Positions 6,586 through 15,183 of a stretch of DNA of 21,867 nt are shown piece by piece. This DNA comes from Clostridium sp. UBA6758 (lineage in GTDB: Bacteria > Bacillota > Clostridia > Clostridiales > Clostridiaceae). Under the pieces are notes generated by a model. The model worked only from the letters and a program-made list of their open reading frames with translations, ran no database searches and was not told the origin of the DNA. The stretch covers positions 60,577 through 82,443 of the forward strand of contig DKGY01000071.1 in assembly GCA_002453475.1 (NCBI GenBank). Reading direction: 5' to 3'. How positions within the stretch are numbered: the stretch's first letter is position 1; each line of letters begins with the position of its first letter. Both the position numbers and the translations under genes were made by a program.

Positions 6586-8313
6586 ATGAATAGCAATAAA
6601 ATGAAGAATCTACTTAAATATTTTAAAGACTACAAAGGTCAAATTTTTATTATAGTTATATGCGTAATTATTTATACCTTAGGTAGAACTGTAAGTCCCT
6701 TTTTGTCTGGCTTTATAATAGACACTTACATACTTCCTGGTAACTCATCTGGATTAATATATGGTGTTTTGCTAGTTCTAGCTATTTTCCTTACAACTTC
6801 TATATCCAGCTTAGTACAAAATCGCTTAATGATTAGTGTTGCTGGTAAAGCTGTACGTCAATTACGTCACGACTTATTTGCTAGACTTCAACAGCTTTCT
6901 TTAAAATATTTTGATTCTACTCCTACTGGAGAACTAATGAGTAGGTTTACTAATGATATTGACAATATTAGTACTACTTTAAATCAAAGCTTACTTGAAA
7001 TAATTTCAAGCATATTAGTTCTAATTGGTATAATCACATTTATGCTTTTTTTAAATGTAAAGCTAGCTATTGTAACTGTAATTTCTACTCCCATCACCCT
7101 AATTATTTCAAAGATTTTTGCTAAAAAAACCAAAATTAATTTTGATAAAATGCAACAAAAACTTGGTGACCTTAATGGTTATATTGAAGAAAATATTTCT
7201 TCTGAAAAGGTTATTTTAGCTTATGGAATGCAGGAAGATACCATAAACCGTTTTTCCAATATTAACAAAGATTTAGTTGATTGCTCCACAAAAGCTCAAA
7301 CAACCGCTGGTATCATGTCACCTTTAGTTAATGGAATAAGTAATATAAACTTAGCTGTAATTGTTGCATTTGGTAGCTATTTAACTATACAGGGTGAAGC
7401 TACTGTTGGTCTAATCGTTGCTTTTATAAATTTTGCTAGACAATTCTTTCAGCCTTTGAATCAACTAGCAAACCTTTATAATCAAATACAACTTGCCTTA
7501 ACTGGCATTGAAAGAGTAATGGAAGTTATGAACCAAATTCCAGATATGGAGGACACTCCAAGTAGCAAAGCTGTTTCTCATTTTGAAGGGAATGTCGAAA
7601 TTTCTCATTTGGATTTCAGTTATGTTGAAGGTAAACCAATCTTAAAGGATATTAATATGCATGTTGAAAAAGGTAAAATGTTTGGTATCATTGGCCCAAC
7701 TGGTTCTGGAAAATCAACTATTATGAATTTATTACCACGATTTTATGATTATCAAAGTGGAAGTATAACTATAGATGGTACAATACTTAAAGATTTTAAA
7801 ATCAAAGATTTAAGAAGTGCTATTGGAATGGTTCTCCAAGATACTGTTATATTTACTGGTACTTTTAAGGAAAATATTAAATATGGAAACTTAGAAGCCA
7901 GTGATGAACAAGTAATTGATGCAGCTAAAGCTGCTAATATTCATGAATATATTACTTCTTTACCTGATGGTTATGAAACCATGTTAGATTCCAGTGCCAG
8001 TGAATTAAGTATAGGTCAAAAACAACTTTTAACTATTGCAAGAACTATAATATCTAACCCTGATATCCTTATTTTAGATGAAGCTACCAGCAACATTGAT
8101 ACTCGTACAGAAATTAAGATTCAAGAAGCTATGAACAACATGATGAGAGGTCGTACTAGTTTTGTAATTGCTCATCGTTTAAAAACTATTTTACATGCTG
8201 ATGAAATAATTGTTCTTAAGGATGGTAAAATATTTGAGCAAGGTACTCATAAGGAATTACTAGCTAAAAATGGATTCTACACCGAACTTTATCATAGTCA
8301 ATTTAATATTTGA
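6586..8313 (+). CDS. Heterodimeric ABC exporter, catalytic subunit (BmrD/LmrD/TM288-like)
   Basis: Partner half-transporter of 575 residues, with six membrane helices followed by an ATPase domain. Walker A is GPTGSGKST (370-378). Walker B has the catalytic glutamate (ILDEATS, D498-E499) and the switch histidine is H530 (IAHR). The signature is LSIGQ (474-478) rather than LSGGQ, which is the usual complement of a degenerate partner, because this signature faces the partner's Walker A. The start is set at ATG 6586: AGGAGG at 6571-6576 is nine bases upstream. The in-frame ATG at 6553 lies within the previous gene and lacks a site. The gene follows its partner by four bases and ends 8 bases before a hairpin terminator. 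Confidence 0.93.
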   Translation: MNSNKMKNLLKYFKDYKGQIFIIVICVIIYTLGRTVSPFLSGFIIDTYILPGNSSGLIYGVLLVLAIFLTTSISSLVQNRLMISVAGKAVRQLRHDLFARLQQLSLKYFDSTPTGELMSRFTNDIDNISTTLNQSLLEIISSILVLIGIITFMLFLNVKLAIVTVISTPITLIISKIFAKKTKINFDKMQQKLGDLNGYIEENISSEKVILAYGMQEDTINRFSNINKDLVDCSTKAQTTAGIMSPLVNGISNINLAVIVAFGSYLTIQGEATVGLIVAFINFARQFFQPLNQLANLYNQIQLALTGIERVMEVMNQIPDMEDTPSSKAVSHFEGNVEISHLDFSYVEGKPILKDINMHVEKGKMFGIIGPTGSGKSTIMNLLPRFYDYQSGSITIDGTILKDFKIKDLRSAIGMVLQDTVIFTGTFKENIKYGNLEASDEQVIDAAKAANIHEYITSLPDGYETMLDSSASELSIGQKQLLTIARTIISNPDILILDEATSNIDTRTEIKIQEAMNNMMRGRTSFVIAHRLKTILHADEIIVLKDGKIFEQGTHKELLAKNGFYTELYHSQFNI

Positions 8314-8320
8314 AAATTTT

Positions 8321-8342
8321 AGCACCCTTTTAAAAGGGTGCT
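8321..8342. terminator. Palindromic terminator between exporter operon and AGPS-like cluster
   Basis: A perfect 22-base palindrome with arms AGCACCC and GGGTGCT around TTTTAAAA. It lies between two converging operons, 8 bases after the exporter stop and 45 bases beyond the AGPS-like stop. The U-tracts are modest on both sides, so efficiency is uncertain. Confidence 0.75.
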
Positions 8343-8386
8343 ATATTACTAATGAATAAATGCACATTTGTATTACATATATAGTT

Positions 8387-10111
8387 TTACTTTACTATTC
8401 TTTTCTTATCATCAGATAAATCAAGACCTAATGTTCCACCTGGATTCATAATATTATTTGGATCAAAATGATTTTTTAATACCTTGAATACCTCCATTTG
8501 ATTTTTACCTATTTGACCTTCAAGCCAAGGGGCTGTCATCTTTCCTATTCCATGGTGATGACTCATCGCAGCTCCATACTTCTGAATATTATCAAGTATT
8601 CCATATTGATATTCTAAATACTCATCTATCTTATTCATTTTAGCTATAAAAATAAAGTACAGATTTGCACCTTGTGGATAAACATGAGACATATGTGTCA
8701 TGCAAATTGTATTTGGTCTACTTTTGCAATAAGCTCTTACTCCCTTATGAACGTAATCCATATTCTCCCAATTAACTGAACATTCAAGGGTATCAGTCAT
8801 AATACCATAATCCTGTAAATCTTCTCTTAAATATGGATCTCTAAACCTTCCGTGCTCCCATGCCTTAGTTACATATCCTGTGGTCGACATAGCTCCATAC
8901 GCTTTACATATCTTATGAACCTTTTTCCTTACTACCTTTGTAAAACATGTTTCTCCATCTGTAAATCCTAAAAACATACATCTCTCATTTGGCTTATATC
9001 CTCTTACAGTCATTATTTTATCAATAATTGTTCCTTCTACGCCATAGAGTTTCATCATAACATCAGTTTCTTCTGGGTCTGATAATCTAAATACTGATGG
9101 AAATCCAAATTGCCCTTGCATAATCTCTCTTGCTGCATTTCTAGCATCTACCCAGTTTTTGAATATATAACTAAATCTTCTTTGATTTTCCGGCATGTAT
9201 CTAAAAATTTTAAGAGTTACAGAAACTAATATTCCATAGGCACCTTCGCTTCCCATCATGATTTCATCAATGGATGGTCCTGTAGCTAATGCAGGATATT
9301 CATCGGTTTTTATAACACCAGCTGGTGTTATATACTCTTGACATATAACCATATCCTCAATCTTTCCAAAGTAAGTTGAATTCTGACCTGCTCCTCTAGT
9401 TACAACCCACCCCCCAACTGCCGAATATTCAAAGGATTGAGGGAAATGTCCACAGGTATATGCCCTCTTTGCACCAAATAGTTCCTTTGCTTTATTTAAT
9501 GTTTCTTCTAGTTTTGGACCTGACATACCAGCTTCTACAGTTATTGTTTGATTTATTTCATTAAAGTTAACTACCTTATTCATATGAACTCTCATATCTA
9601 AGGATACTCCACCTTTTACACATTCAACACCTCTAGTTACAGATGAACCTCCTCCGTAAACATACACTGGTATTTTCTCTTCATTACAGTACTCAACTAT
9701 TTCTTTTATATCTTCTTTGCTTCTTGGATGTATTACTATATCAGGAATATTTTCAACGATACCTTCTCTAAGTCTCATCGAATCTATCATAGTTTTTCCA
9801 TAAGCTATTTGAAGCCTTGAATAAGGGTCCATCTTTACATTATTTTCTCCTACTATATGTTTAAAGTGAGCAATTTGCCCTTCTGTTAAAGTAATCTCTT
9901 TTTCAAAATTAACCTTTTCTAAACCCATTTTTTGAGGTGTTTTAAAATCCTCATCAGTCATTTCAAAGATTTTCTTCATCAAAGTGTATAATCTAGGATT
10001 AGGATGTTTAAATTCCTTAGGGTCTCCCCATTTTAAAATAGATCTATAGGATCCTTCTGGTGGTAAATCTTCATACCATTTCGGTGTAAAATTATCTTCA
10101 TTTTTATTCAT
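8387..10111 (-). CDS. FAD-binding oxidase, alkylglycerone-phosphate synthase (AGPS)-like
   Basis: The protein has 574 residues in the PCMH/GlcD-type FAD fold and is closest in motifs to AGPS, which exchanges the acyl group of acyl-dihydroxyacetone phosphate for a fatty alcohol to form an ether bond. FAD contacts: PRSKEDI (129-135), YGGGSSVTRG (152-161), GGWVVTRGAG (233-242), IEDMV (251-255) and GSEGAYG (287-293). AGPS hallmarks: FRLSDPE (341-347, matching the region of human R419), Y478 in VYPQGANLYF (matching human Y578), and the SHHHGIGK loop (H518-H520). A plain lactate or glycolate oxidase lacks the last loop. No membrane helix or targeting signal is seen. It is the last gene of the operon, 22 bases after the kinase. 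The family call is firm; direction of reaction and substrate are not known. Confidence 0.87.
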   Translation of the reverse strand: MNKNEDNFTPKWYEDLPPEGSYRSILKWGDPKEFKHPNPRLYTLMKKIFEMTDEDFKTPQKMGLEKVNFEKEITLTEGQIAHFKHIVGENNVKMDPYSRLQIAYGKTMIDSMRLREGIVENIPDIVIHPRSKEDIKEIVEYCNEEKIPVYVYGGGSSVTRGVECVKGGVSLDMRVHMNKVVNFNEINQTITVEAGMSGPKLEETLNKAKELFGAKRAYTCGHFPQSFEYSAVGGWVVTRGAGQNSTYFGKIEDMVICQEYITPAGVIKTDEYPALATGPSIDEIMMGSEGAYGILVSVTLKIFRYMPENQRRFSYIFKNWVDARNAAREIMQGQFGFPSVFRLSDPEETDVMMKLYGVEGTIIDKIMTVRGYKPNERCMFLGFTDGETCFTKVVRKKVHKICKAYGAMSTTGYVTKAWEHGRFRDPYLREDLQDYGIMTDTLECSVNWENMDYVHKGVRAYCKSRPNTICMTHMSHVYPQGANLYFIFIAKMNKIDEYLEYQYGILDNIQKYGAAMSHHHGIGKMTAPWLEGQIGKNQMEVFKVLKNHFDPNNIMNPGGTLGLDLSDDKKRIVK

Positions 10112-10133
10112 ATAATAATTCCCCCATATACAA

Positions 10134-11690
10134 CTAAATATCTGGATAATTTGTTATCTTTCCAATATCTGAATATAGTGATTTAAGTCTTCTATATATT
10201 TTCTTGTAAACTTTCTTAAAAAGCTTTGAATATATTTCTGTATATTCTTTTTCTGGAGTAAATATTTTTTTATAATGAACCATTTTTTCAATAGCTTCAT
10301 TGTAAGTTACATACATTCCTAAAGCTACAAAGGTTATAATAGCTGCTCCTAATCCTGACGTCTCATGGGTCGTAGTTTTATAAACCTTTCTATTTAGCAT
10401 ACTGGCAGTTATTTGACAAATAGTATCACTTTGAGAACCGCCTCCTGAAACCATTACATACTTCACTTTCTCCTTAGTCTTTCTTTCTATCTTTTCTATT
10501 CCATCTAATAATCCATAATTTATTCCTTCAATAATAGCTCGATAAATATGGCTTCTTGTATGAACATCACCAAAACCTATAATCGCTCCCTTTGCCTCAG
10601 GATATTTTAAACCTGGCCCCCAATATGGTTGAAGCATTAACCCATGGCATCCCGGTGGAACATCCTTTAATCTTTCATTTAATATTTCTTCATAAGAAAT
10701 ACCTCTTTCTTCAGCTTCCATAGCTTCCTTTCTAGCAAATTCTCTCTTAAACCAACTAATCATCCAATAACCCCTGAAAATTTCAAATTCCGGATTATAA
10801 TATCCTGGTATGCAAGCTGGATAAGCTGGCATGAACATTAAAGGCTCTATATATTTTTTTGACATAGTCTGAACTGTAGCTGTTGTTCCAAAACTTAAAT
10901 TTACCCATTTTTCATTCTTACAACCTGTACCTAAGGTTTCACAACCTTTATCTGATCCTGCTGCAATAACAGGTATTCCAATCTTTAATCCTGTAACCTT
11001 TGCAACTTCTGGACTTATTTCCCCAATTCTTTCTCCCACCTCTACAAGCTGAGGTAGTTTTTCTCTTTCAACTCCTGAAATTTCCCACCTATAATCTTTA
11101 TTTCCTTTTGGCCAATCTTTCTTTTTGAAATTAAAAGGTATATGTCCAATCTGAGATGCTATGGAATCTACAAAATTTCCTGTTAATTTGAAATTTAAAT
11201 ATCCTGAAAGTAATAAATACTTATAAGTGTTTCTCCATATTTCCGGCTGATTTTCCATTATCCAATTTGCTTTACATTTTTTCCTTGAAACCTCTATGGC
11301 TTTTTTCATTCCAATTAACCTAAAGAGAAAATCATATCTTTTACTTATAGGCTTTTTACAATCTGCCATCCTCTGATCTAACCATATTATTGCAGGTCTT
11401 AATGCTTCCCCATTTTTATCTACATTTATTCCTGTATCTCTTTGTGTTGTTACTGATACTGCAAGTATCTCATTGAAAAAAGTAGAGTTATTCTCTTTTA
11501 GTGCTGTACATACATGACATACTCCTTGCCACCAAACCTCTGGATCTTGTTCTGCCCATCCTGGTTTATTTGAAAAGTATGGTTGAAAATCTAACTTCTC
11601 TTTAGCTACTAATGTACCTAATCCATTAAATATCAATGCTCTTACACTTTGTGTCCCACAATCTATGGAGAGAACATATTTATCCTCCAT
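10134..11690 (-). CDS. FGGY-family carbohydrate/polyol kinase
   Basis: This ATP-dependent kinase has two actin-like ribonuclease-H-fold domains. The N-terminal phosphate motif is DCGTQSVR (10-17) and the substrate region contains QRDTGI and WLDQR (83-107). The catalytic base is probably D247 in AAGSDKG. The ATP-binding GGGSQSD is at 416-422 and the FGGY signature region is TTHETSGLGAAII (440-452). It lacks the glycerol kinase pattern around the substrate site (QRETT, WQDTR), so it is not a standard GlpK; it looks like a divergent member with unassigned substrate. ATG 11690 overlaps the end of the DUF1667 gene by 11 bases, with GGAGG upstream, so translation is coupled. Next to a GlpA/GlpB pair, a glycerol-like substrate is likely (inference). 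Confidence 0.88.
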   Translation of the reverse strand: MEDKYVLSIDCGTQSVRALIFNGLGTLVAKEKLDFQPYFSNKPGWAEQDPEVWWQGVCHVCTALKENNSTFFNEILAVSVTTQRDTGINVDKNGEALRPAIIWLDQRMADCKKPISKRYDFLFRLIGMKKAIEVSRKKCKANWIMENQPEIWRNTYKYLLLSGYLNFKLTGNFVDSIASQIGHIPFNFKKKDWPKGNKDYRWEISGVEREKLPQLVEVGERIGEISPEVAKVTGLKIGIPVIAAGSDKGCETLGTGCKNEKWVNLSFGTTATVQTMSKKYIEPLMFMPAYPACIPGYYNPEFEIFRGYWMISWFKREFARKEAMEAEERGISYEEILNERLKDVPPGCHGLMLQPYWGPGLKYPEAKGAIIGFGDVHTRSHIYRAIIEGINYGLLDGIEKIERKTKEKVKYVMVSGGGSQSDTICQITASMLNRKVYKTTTHETSGLGAAIITFVALGMYVTYNEAIEKMVHYKKIFTPEKEYTEIYSKLFKKVYKKIYRRLKSLYSDIGKITNYPDI

Positions 11691-12069
11691 TCGGATACTC
11701 CTCCTTTAATATCTCAATCAAACTTAAGGTTGAAATGATATTAACTCCAGTGTTTAATACATTTTCAATTATTACTTCATTTATATCAACATGATTTGTT
11801 ATTACTACTTTACTTATTTCTCTCATTACATTAAATATTTTACTCTTTGGAATCAGTCCATCAGTTCTCACCGGTAGCCTTGGCATCTCCTTATATATAG
11901 TATTTACTGTTGAAGCAATACTTCTTAATGGATTTTTAATCTCATTAATTCCAAATTCTATACCTCTTTTGCACTTATTACCTTCTACTAATAGTTCTTC
12001 ATTTTTTTCAATTATAGTAAGTTTACAACCATTAGGACACACTATACAGGTGATTTTTTTTAACTCCAC
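11680..12069 (-). CDS. DUF1667 protein, cysteine-rich GlpC-like electron-transfer partner
   Basis: Small soluble protein of the DUF1667 family. Four cysteines (C8, C11, C15, C33 from this start) form CxxCxxxC and GNKCKRG, a likely iron-sulfur or metal site. The rest is a conserved region with LPVRTDGLIPK. Members sit next to GlpA- and GlpB-like genes in Firmicutes and probably act as the third subunit that carries electrons from the flavoproteins, taking the place of GlpC (inference from context). The start is chosen as GTG 12069, because GAAGG lies eight bases upstream. The in-frame GTG at 12078 (three residues longer) is too close to that site. Either way the start sits at or within the end of the upstream gene (stop at 12073-12071), so the genes are translationally coupled. 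Confidence 0.85.
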   Translation of the reverse strand: MELKKITCIVCPNGCKLTIIEKNEELLVEGNKCKRGIEFGINEIKNPLRSIASTVNTIYKEMPRLPVRTDGLIPKSKIFNVMREISKVVITNHVDINEVIIENVLNTGVNIISTLSLIEILKEEYPNGG

Positions 12070-12070
12070 C

Positions 12071-13354
12071 TTATACACCTTCTTTAATTTTACTCATAAC
12101 CAAATTTAAATTATCAATATTATTTACAGAAAATGATTTTAAGTTCAAATTTATTTTTTCCATCTCCGGTGGCTTTATTATATTATACTTTTTCATAAAT
12201 AATACCTTGTCACCTAAGTAAAATTCCACTTTTACATCCTCTATTACATCTTTACTTCTAAAGTAAATTGTTATATCTTTATTTATAGAATTTAAATCTA
12301 TGCTTTGAGGTACTACATATAGAAACTCTTTTTTATCAAATATTATGTTCACTAATCTTCTATAACTATCTACTTCATAAGTTGCTGCCTGCTCTCCAGC
12401 ATATTTCCCACTTTCCGATACATAATCTACTAAATCATTAACATGAAGAGAATTTCCACAGGAAAATACCCCATTTACACTTGTTCTAAAGTTATGATCT
12501 ACCTTTGGTCCTTTGGTTGATGGATCAATTTCTATATTCAAACTTTCTGCTACCTCATTTTCTGGTATTAATCCTACTGATAATATTAATCCATCACACT
12601 TAATTATCTCTTCTGTTCCATCAATGAGCTTCATATTTTCGTCAACTCTACACGTTTCAACAGCTGAAACTTTACTCTCCCCTATTACCCTAGTTACTGT
12701 ATGTGATAAATGTAATGGAATATTGTAATCTTCTAAGCATTGCATAATATTTCGGCTTAATCCTGAAGGAGTACTTTTCATTTCATACACCCCTATAACC
12801 TTAGCACCTTCCAAAGTTAACCTTCTAGCCATAATTAATCCAATATCTCCACTTCCTAAAATCACACAATTTTTACAAGGTAAATAACCCATCATATTTG
12901 TTAAATATTGTGCTGTTCCTGCTGAATATATGCCAGCAGGTCTATCACCATTTATAAAAACTTGCCTAGCCGTTCTCTCTCTACAACCATTTGCTAAAAC
13001 TAATGCCTTAGAGTTAACCTGAAAAACATTCTCTTTCGAATTTATTAAGGTTAATATAAAACTTTCTCCTATTTTTTCTACTTTACTTACAAATGTTGAT
13101 GTATATATTGATATGTTTTTTTCTTTAATCCTTCTTATATATCTATCTGCATATTCTGGTCCACTAAGAGTCTTATTAAAGGTAATCAATCCAAAACCAT
13201 CATGAATGCATTGTTTTAATATTCCACCTAACCTTTCTTCTCTTTCAACAATTAAAGTTTTAGCTCCTTTCTCATTAGATGCTAATGCTGCTGCAAGCCC
13301 TGCTGGACCTCCACCTATAACTATTACATCAAAGTGAAATTTATTGTCTTTCAT
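12071..13354 (-). CDS. NAD(P)/FAD-dependent oxidoreductase, GlpB/HcnB-like subunit
   Basis: Pyridine-nucleotide disulfide-type flavoprotein without the redox CxxxxC. FAD binding: GGGPAG (14-19) with E37 closing the Rossmann motif. A second nucleotide-binding motif GSGDIG (167-172) binds NAD(P). CRERTAR (124-130) and the FAD-closing VFSCGNSLHVNDLVD segment place it with the small oxidoreductases that pair with GlpA-like dehydrogenases and DUF1667 proteins. A C-terminal beta-rich domain (about 340-427) with KPPEM is typical of this group. It probably passes electrons from the GlpA-like subunit to NAD+ or another acceptor (inference). The start is ATG 13354 with GAGGTG eight bases upstream. It overlaps the GlpA-like gene by 14 bases. 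Confidence 0.9.
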   Translation of the reverse strand: MKDNKFHFDVIVIGGGPAGLAAALASNEKGAKTLIVEREERLGGILKQCIHDGFGLITFNKTLSGPEYADRYIRRIKEKNISIYTSTFVSKVEKIGESFILTLINSKENVFQVNSKALVLANGCRERTARQVFINGDRPAGIYSAGTAQYLTNMMGYLPCKNCVILGSGDIGLIMARRLTLEGAKVIGVYEMKSTPSGLSRNIMQCLEDYNIPLHLSHTVTRVIGESKVSAVETCRVDENMKLIDGTEEIIKCDGLILSVGLIPENEVAESLNIEIDPSTKGPKVDHNFRTSVNGVFSCGNSLHVNDLVDYVSESGKYAGEQAATYEVDSYRRLVNIIFDKKEFLYVVPQSIDLNSINKDITIYFRSKDVIEDVKVEFYLGDKVLFMKKYNIIKPPEMEKINLNLKSFSVNNIDNLNLVMSKIKEGV

Positions 13355-15101
13355 ACAATTTCACCTCATTTTCATTTATAGTGAGATTATTATACTTACT
13401 TTGAACTTTTTCTATAAGAATATTAGAATCTTTTCCTTTTTTAGTAATTACCTCAAAACTTTTACTAGACTCCTCATGAATAATCTTTAATACTTGCTGT
13501 AAACAAAAGCCTCCTTGACACCTACCTGCTCCGGCCTTAACTCTTCTTTTAATAGCATCTACAGTATCTACTTTTATTGGACTTCTTAAAGCATCCTGAA
13601 CTTCACCCTTGCTTATTTCCTCGCATCTACAAATTATTTCACCATATTCTGGTTTCTCTTTTATTAACTTAGCCCTTTCCTCAAAGGACATATTTCTTAC
13701 TTCCGGTATTCCTTTTCTTATTGGATTCCAATAATCTTTTTTCTTTAACTGTATTTTTTCAGCTAGTAATCCACAGGTTATCTTCTCAATTTCCTCTGCT
13801 ATAGCTGGTGCAGATGCAAGACCTGGTGATTGGATACCTGCTGCATAAATTAAATTATCAACACGTTCAGATCGTTCAATGATAAAATCTTCTTCATAAG
13901 TAGCAGCTCTTATTCCCGCATAATATGTTATTACATCACCATTAGATAATTTAGGTACCACTGGTAAATGCTTTCTTAGTATATTCTCTATATTTGTTGA
14001 ATTTGTAGAATAATTTTCTCTAAAGGGTTGTTCATAAGCATCAGGCCCTACCAATATATTTCCATCTATTGTTTTTATAATACCTCCACCCTTAGTATTT
14101 CCTTTAGACAGATTTATGCTTGGCTTAGCTACCACTCCATTAATTAAAGAACCTTTCTTTCTATCTAGTATTAGCGTCTCTCCTTTCCTTGGATGTATTG
14201 TGAAAAACTGATCATCTGCCATGTTAGCAATTTTATCAGCAAAAATTCCAGCTGCATTTATAATTACCTTAGGATATATTACTCCTCTATTTGTATTTAC
14301 TCCAATAATCTTATTTCCATCCATAAACAGTGATTCTACTAAGGTATCTAAGGAAAATTCAACTCCATTCATAGCTGCATTTTCTGCAAAAGCATAGGTC
14401 ATCCTATAAGGAGATAATATACCTGTTGTTCCAAAATGAACTGCCCCAACTATATTATCCGTCACGTTTGGTTCTATTTTTTTTACCTGTACCTTATTTA
14501 AAATAACTACATCCTTTACTCCAGCCTTCCGTGCTCTATTCATAAGGTAAGGTTTAGCTAACCTTATAAATCCTCTATCGAAAAGCACTGTAGAGCCACA
14601 TCTTTCAAAAGGCACCCCTAGCTCCTTTGTAATCTTTGAATAAAGCTCATTACCTCTGACATTAAATATGGATTTTTTACTTCCTATAGGAGCTTCTATA
14701 CCTGGATGTATCATCCCATCATTTCTTGATGATGTGTGCATTGCCAAATCTGATTCTTTTTCAAGCAATAAAATAGACAATTCCCACTTTGCAAGCTCTC
14801 TAGCAATAGCACACCCTATAACTCCTCCTCCAATAATAAGTACATCTACTCTTTTTCCATTTAAATGTGAATCTCTTATAATCGGTGCTTTAATTAGAGG
14901 TATTTTCAAACCTTTCACAGTTATTTGATTTACTACACCCTTGTATCCTCTTTTAGATGCAAGTTTACCAGCTTTAATAACCATATTCCAACTCTCCACC
15001 TGCCCTTCTAAAATGATTGAAGAGTTCCATTCTCTGCAGTAAATCTCTTTATTAACCTCTTTTTGTATAAGTTTTTGAACCTTTTCATATTTTTTTATCA
15101 T
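13341..15101 (-). CDS. GlpA-like FAD-dependent glycerol-3-phosphate dehydrogenase family protein with N-terminal BON-like and C-terminal [2Fe-2S] domains
   Basis: The 586-residue protein has three parts. Residues about 8-64 resemble a BON domain (SSIILEGQVES, then GVVNQITVKG). Residues 86-460 form a DAO/GlpA-type FAD domain with GGGVIG (91-96), E114, and TSSRNDGMIHPG (123-134), ending in IYAAGIQSPGLASAPA. The C-terminal part is a BFD-like iron-sulfur domain with C491, C493, C528 and C533 (CxC-x34-CxxxxC). GlpA-type enzymes oxidise sn-glycerol 3-phosphate to dihydroxyacetone phosphate in anaerobes. With the two following genes it should form a GlpABC-like complex. The start is ATG 15101 with a purine-rich GGAAGGG seven bases upstream. 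The regulator and a palindrome lie immediately upstream. The exact substrate may be a substituted glycerol phosphate (inference). Confidence 0.9.
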   Translation of the reverse strand: MIKKYEKVQKLIQKEVNKEIYCREWNSSIILEGQVESWNMVIKAGKLASKRGYKGVVNQITVKGLKIPLIKAPIIRDSHLNGKRVDVLIIGGGVIGCAIARELAKWELSILLLEKESDLAMHTSSRNDGMIHPGIEAPIGSKKSIFNVRGNELYSKITKELGVPFERCGSTVLFDRGFIRLAKPYLMNRARKAGVKDVVILNKVQVKKIEPNVTDNIVGAVHFGTTGILSPYRMTYAFAENAAMNGVEFSLDTLVESLFMDGNKIIGVNTNRGVIYPKVIINAAGIFADKIANMADDQFFTIHPRKGETLILDRKKGSLINGVVAKPSINLSKGNTKGGGIIKTIDGNILVGPDAYEQPFRENYSTNSTNIENILRKHLPVVPKLSNGDVITYYAGIRAATYEEDFIIERSERVDNLIYAAGIQSPGLASAPAIAEEIEKITCGLLAEKIQLKKKDYWNPIRKGIPEVRNMSFEERAKLIKEKPEYGEIICRCEEISKGEVQDALRSPIKVDTVDAIKRRVKAGAGRCQGGFCLQQVLKIIHEESSKSFEVITKKGKDSNILIEKVQSKYNNLTINENEVKLYERQ

Positions 15102-15115
15102 TACATATCCCTTCC

Positions 15116-15137
15116 TTAGGATGTTCGGACATCTTAA
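15116..15137. promoter_or_regulatory. Imperfect palindrome in front of the GlpA-like gene, candidate GntR operator
   Basis: Two 11-base half sites, TTAGGATGTTC and GGACATCTTAA, match in 9 of 11 positions when one is reverse-complemented. The site lies in the gap between the regulator stop and the GlpA-like start, overlapping the outer part of the ribosome binding region. HutC-type GntR dimers bind such palindromes, often at their own cluster. Alternatively it forms a small mRNA hairpin. Confidence 0.45.
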
Positions 15138-15183
15138 CCTCTCTGTATATACTATGATTTGACTATGAAATAAATACTTATTT

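Noticed and set aside
8387..10111. Plain GlcD-type lactate or glycolate oxidase
   Set aside because: The SHHHGIGK loop, the VYPQGANLYF tyrosine region and the FRLSDPE segment follow AGPS more closely than GlcD. Substrate nevertheless remains open.
10134..11690. Standard glycerol kinase GlpK
   Set aside because: The FGGY fold is clear, but the GlpK substrate motifs (QRETT, WQDTR) are replaced by QRDTG and WLDQR and the middle region is divergent.
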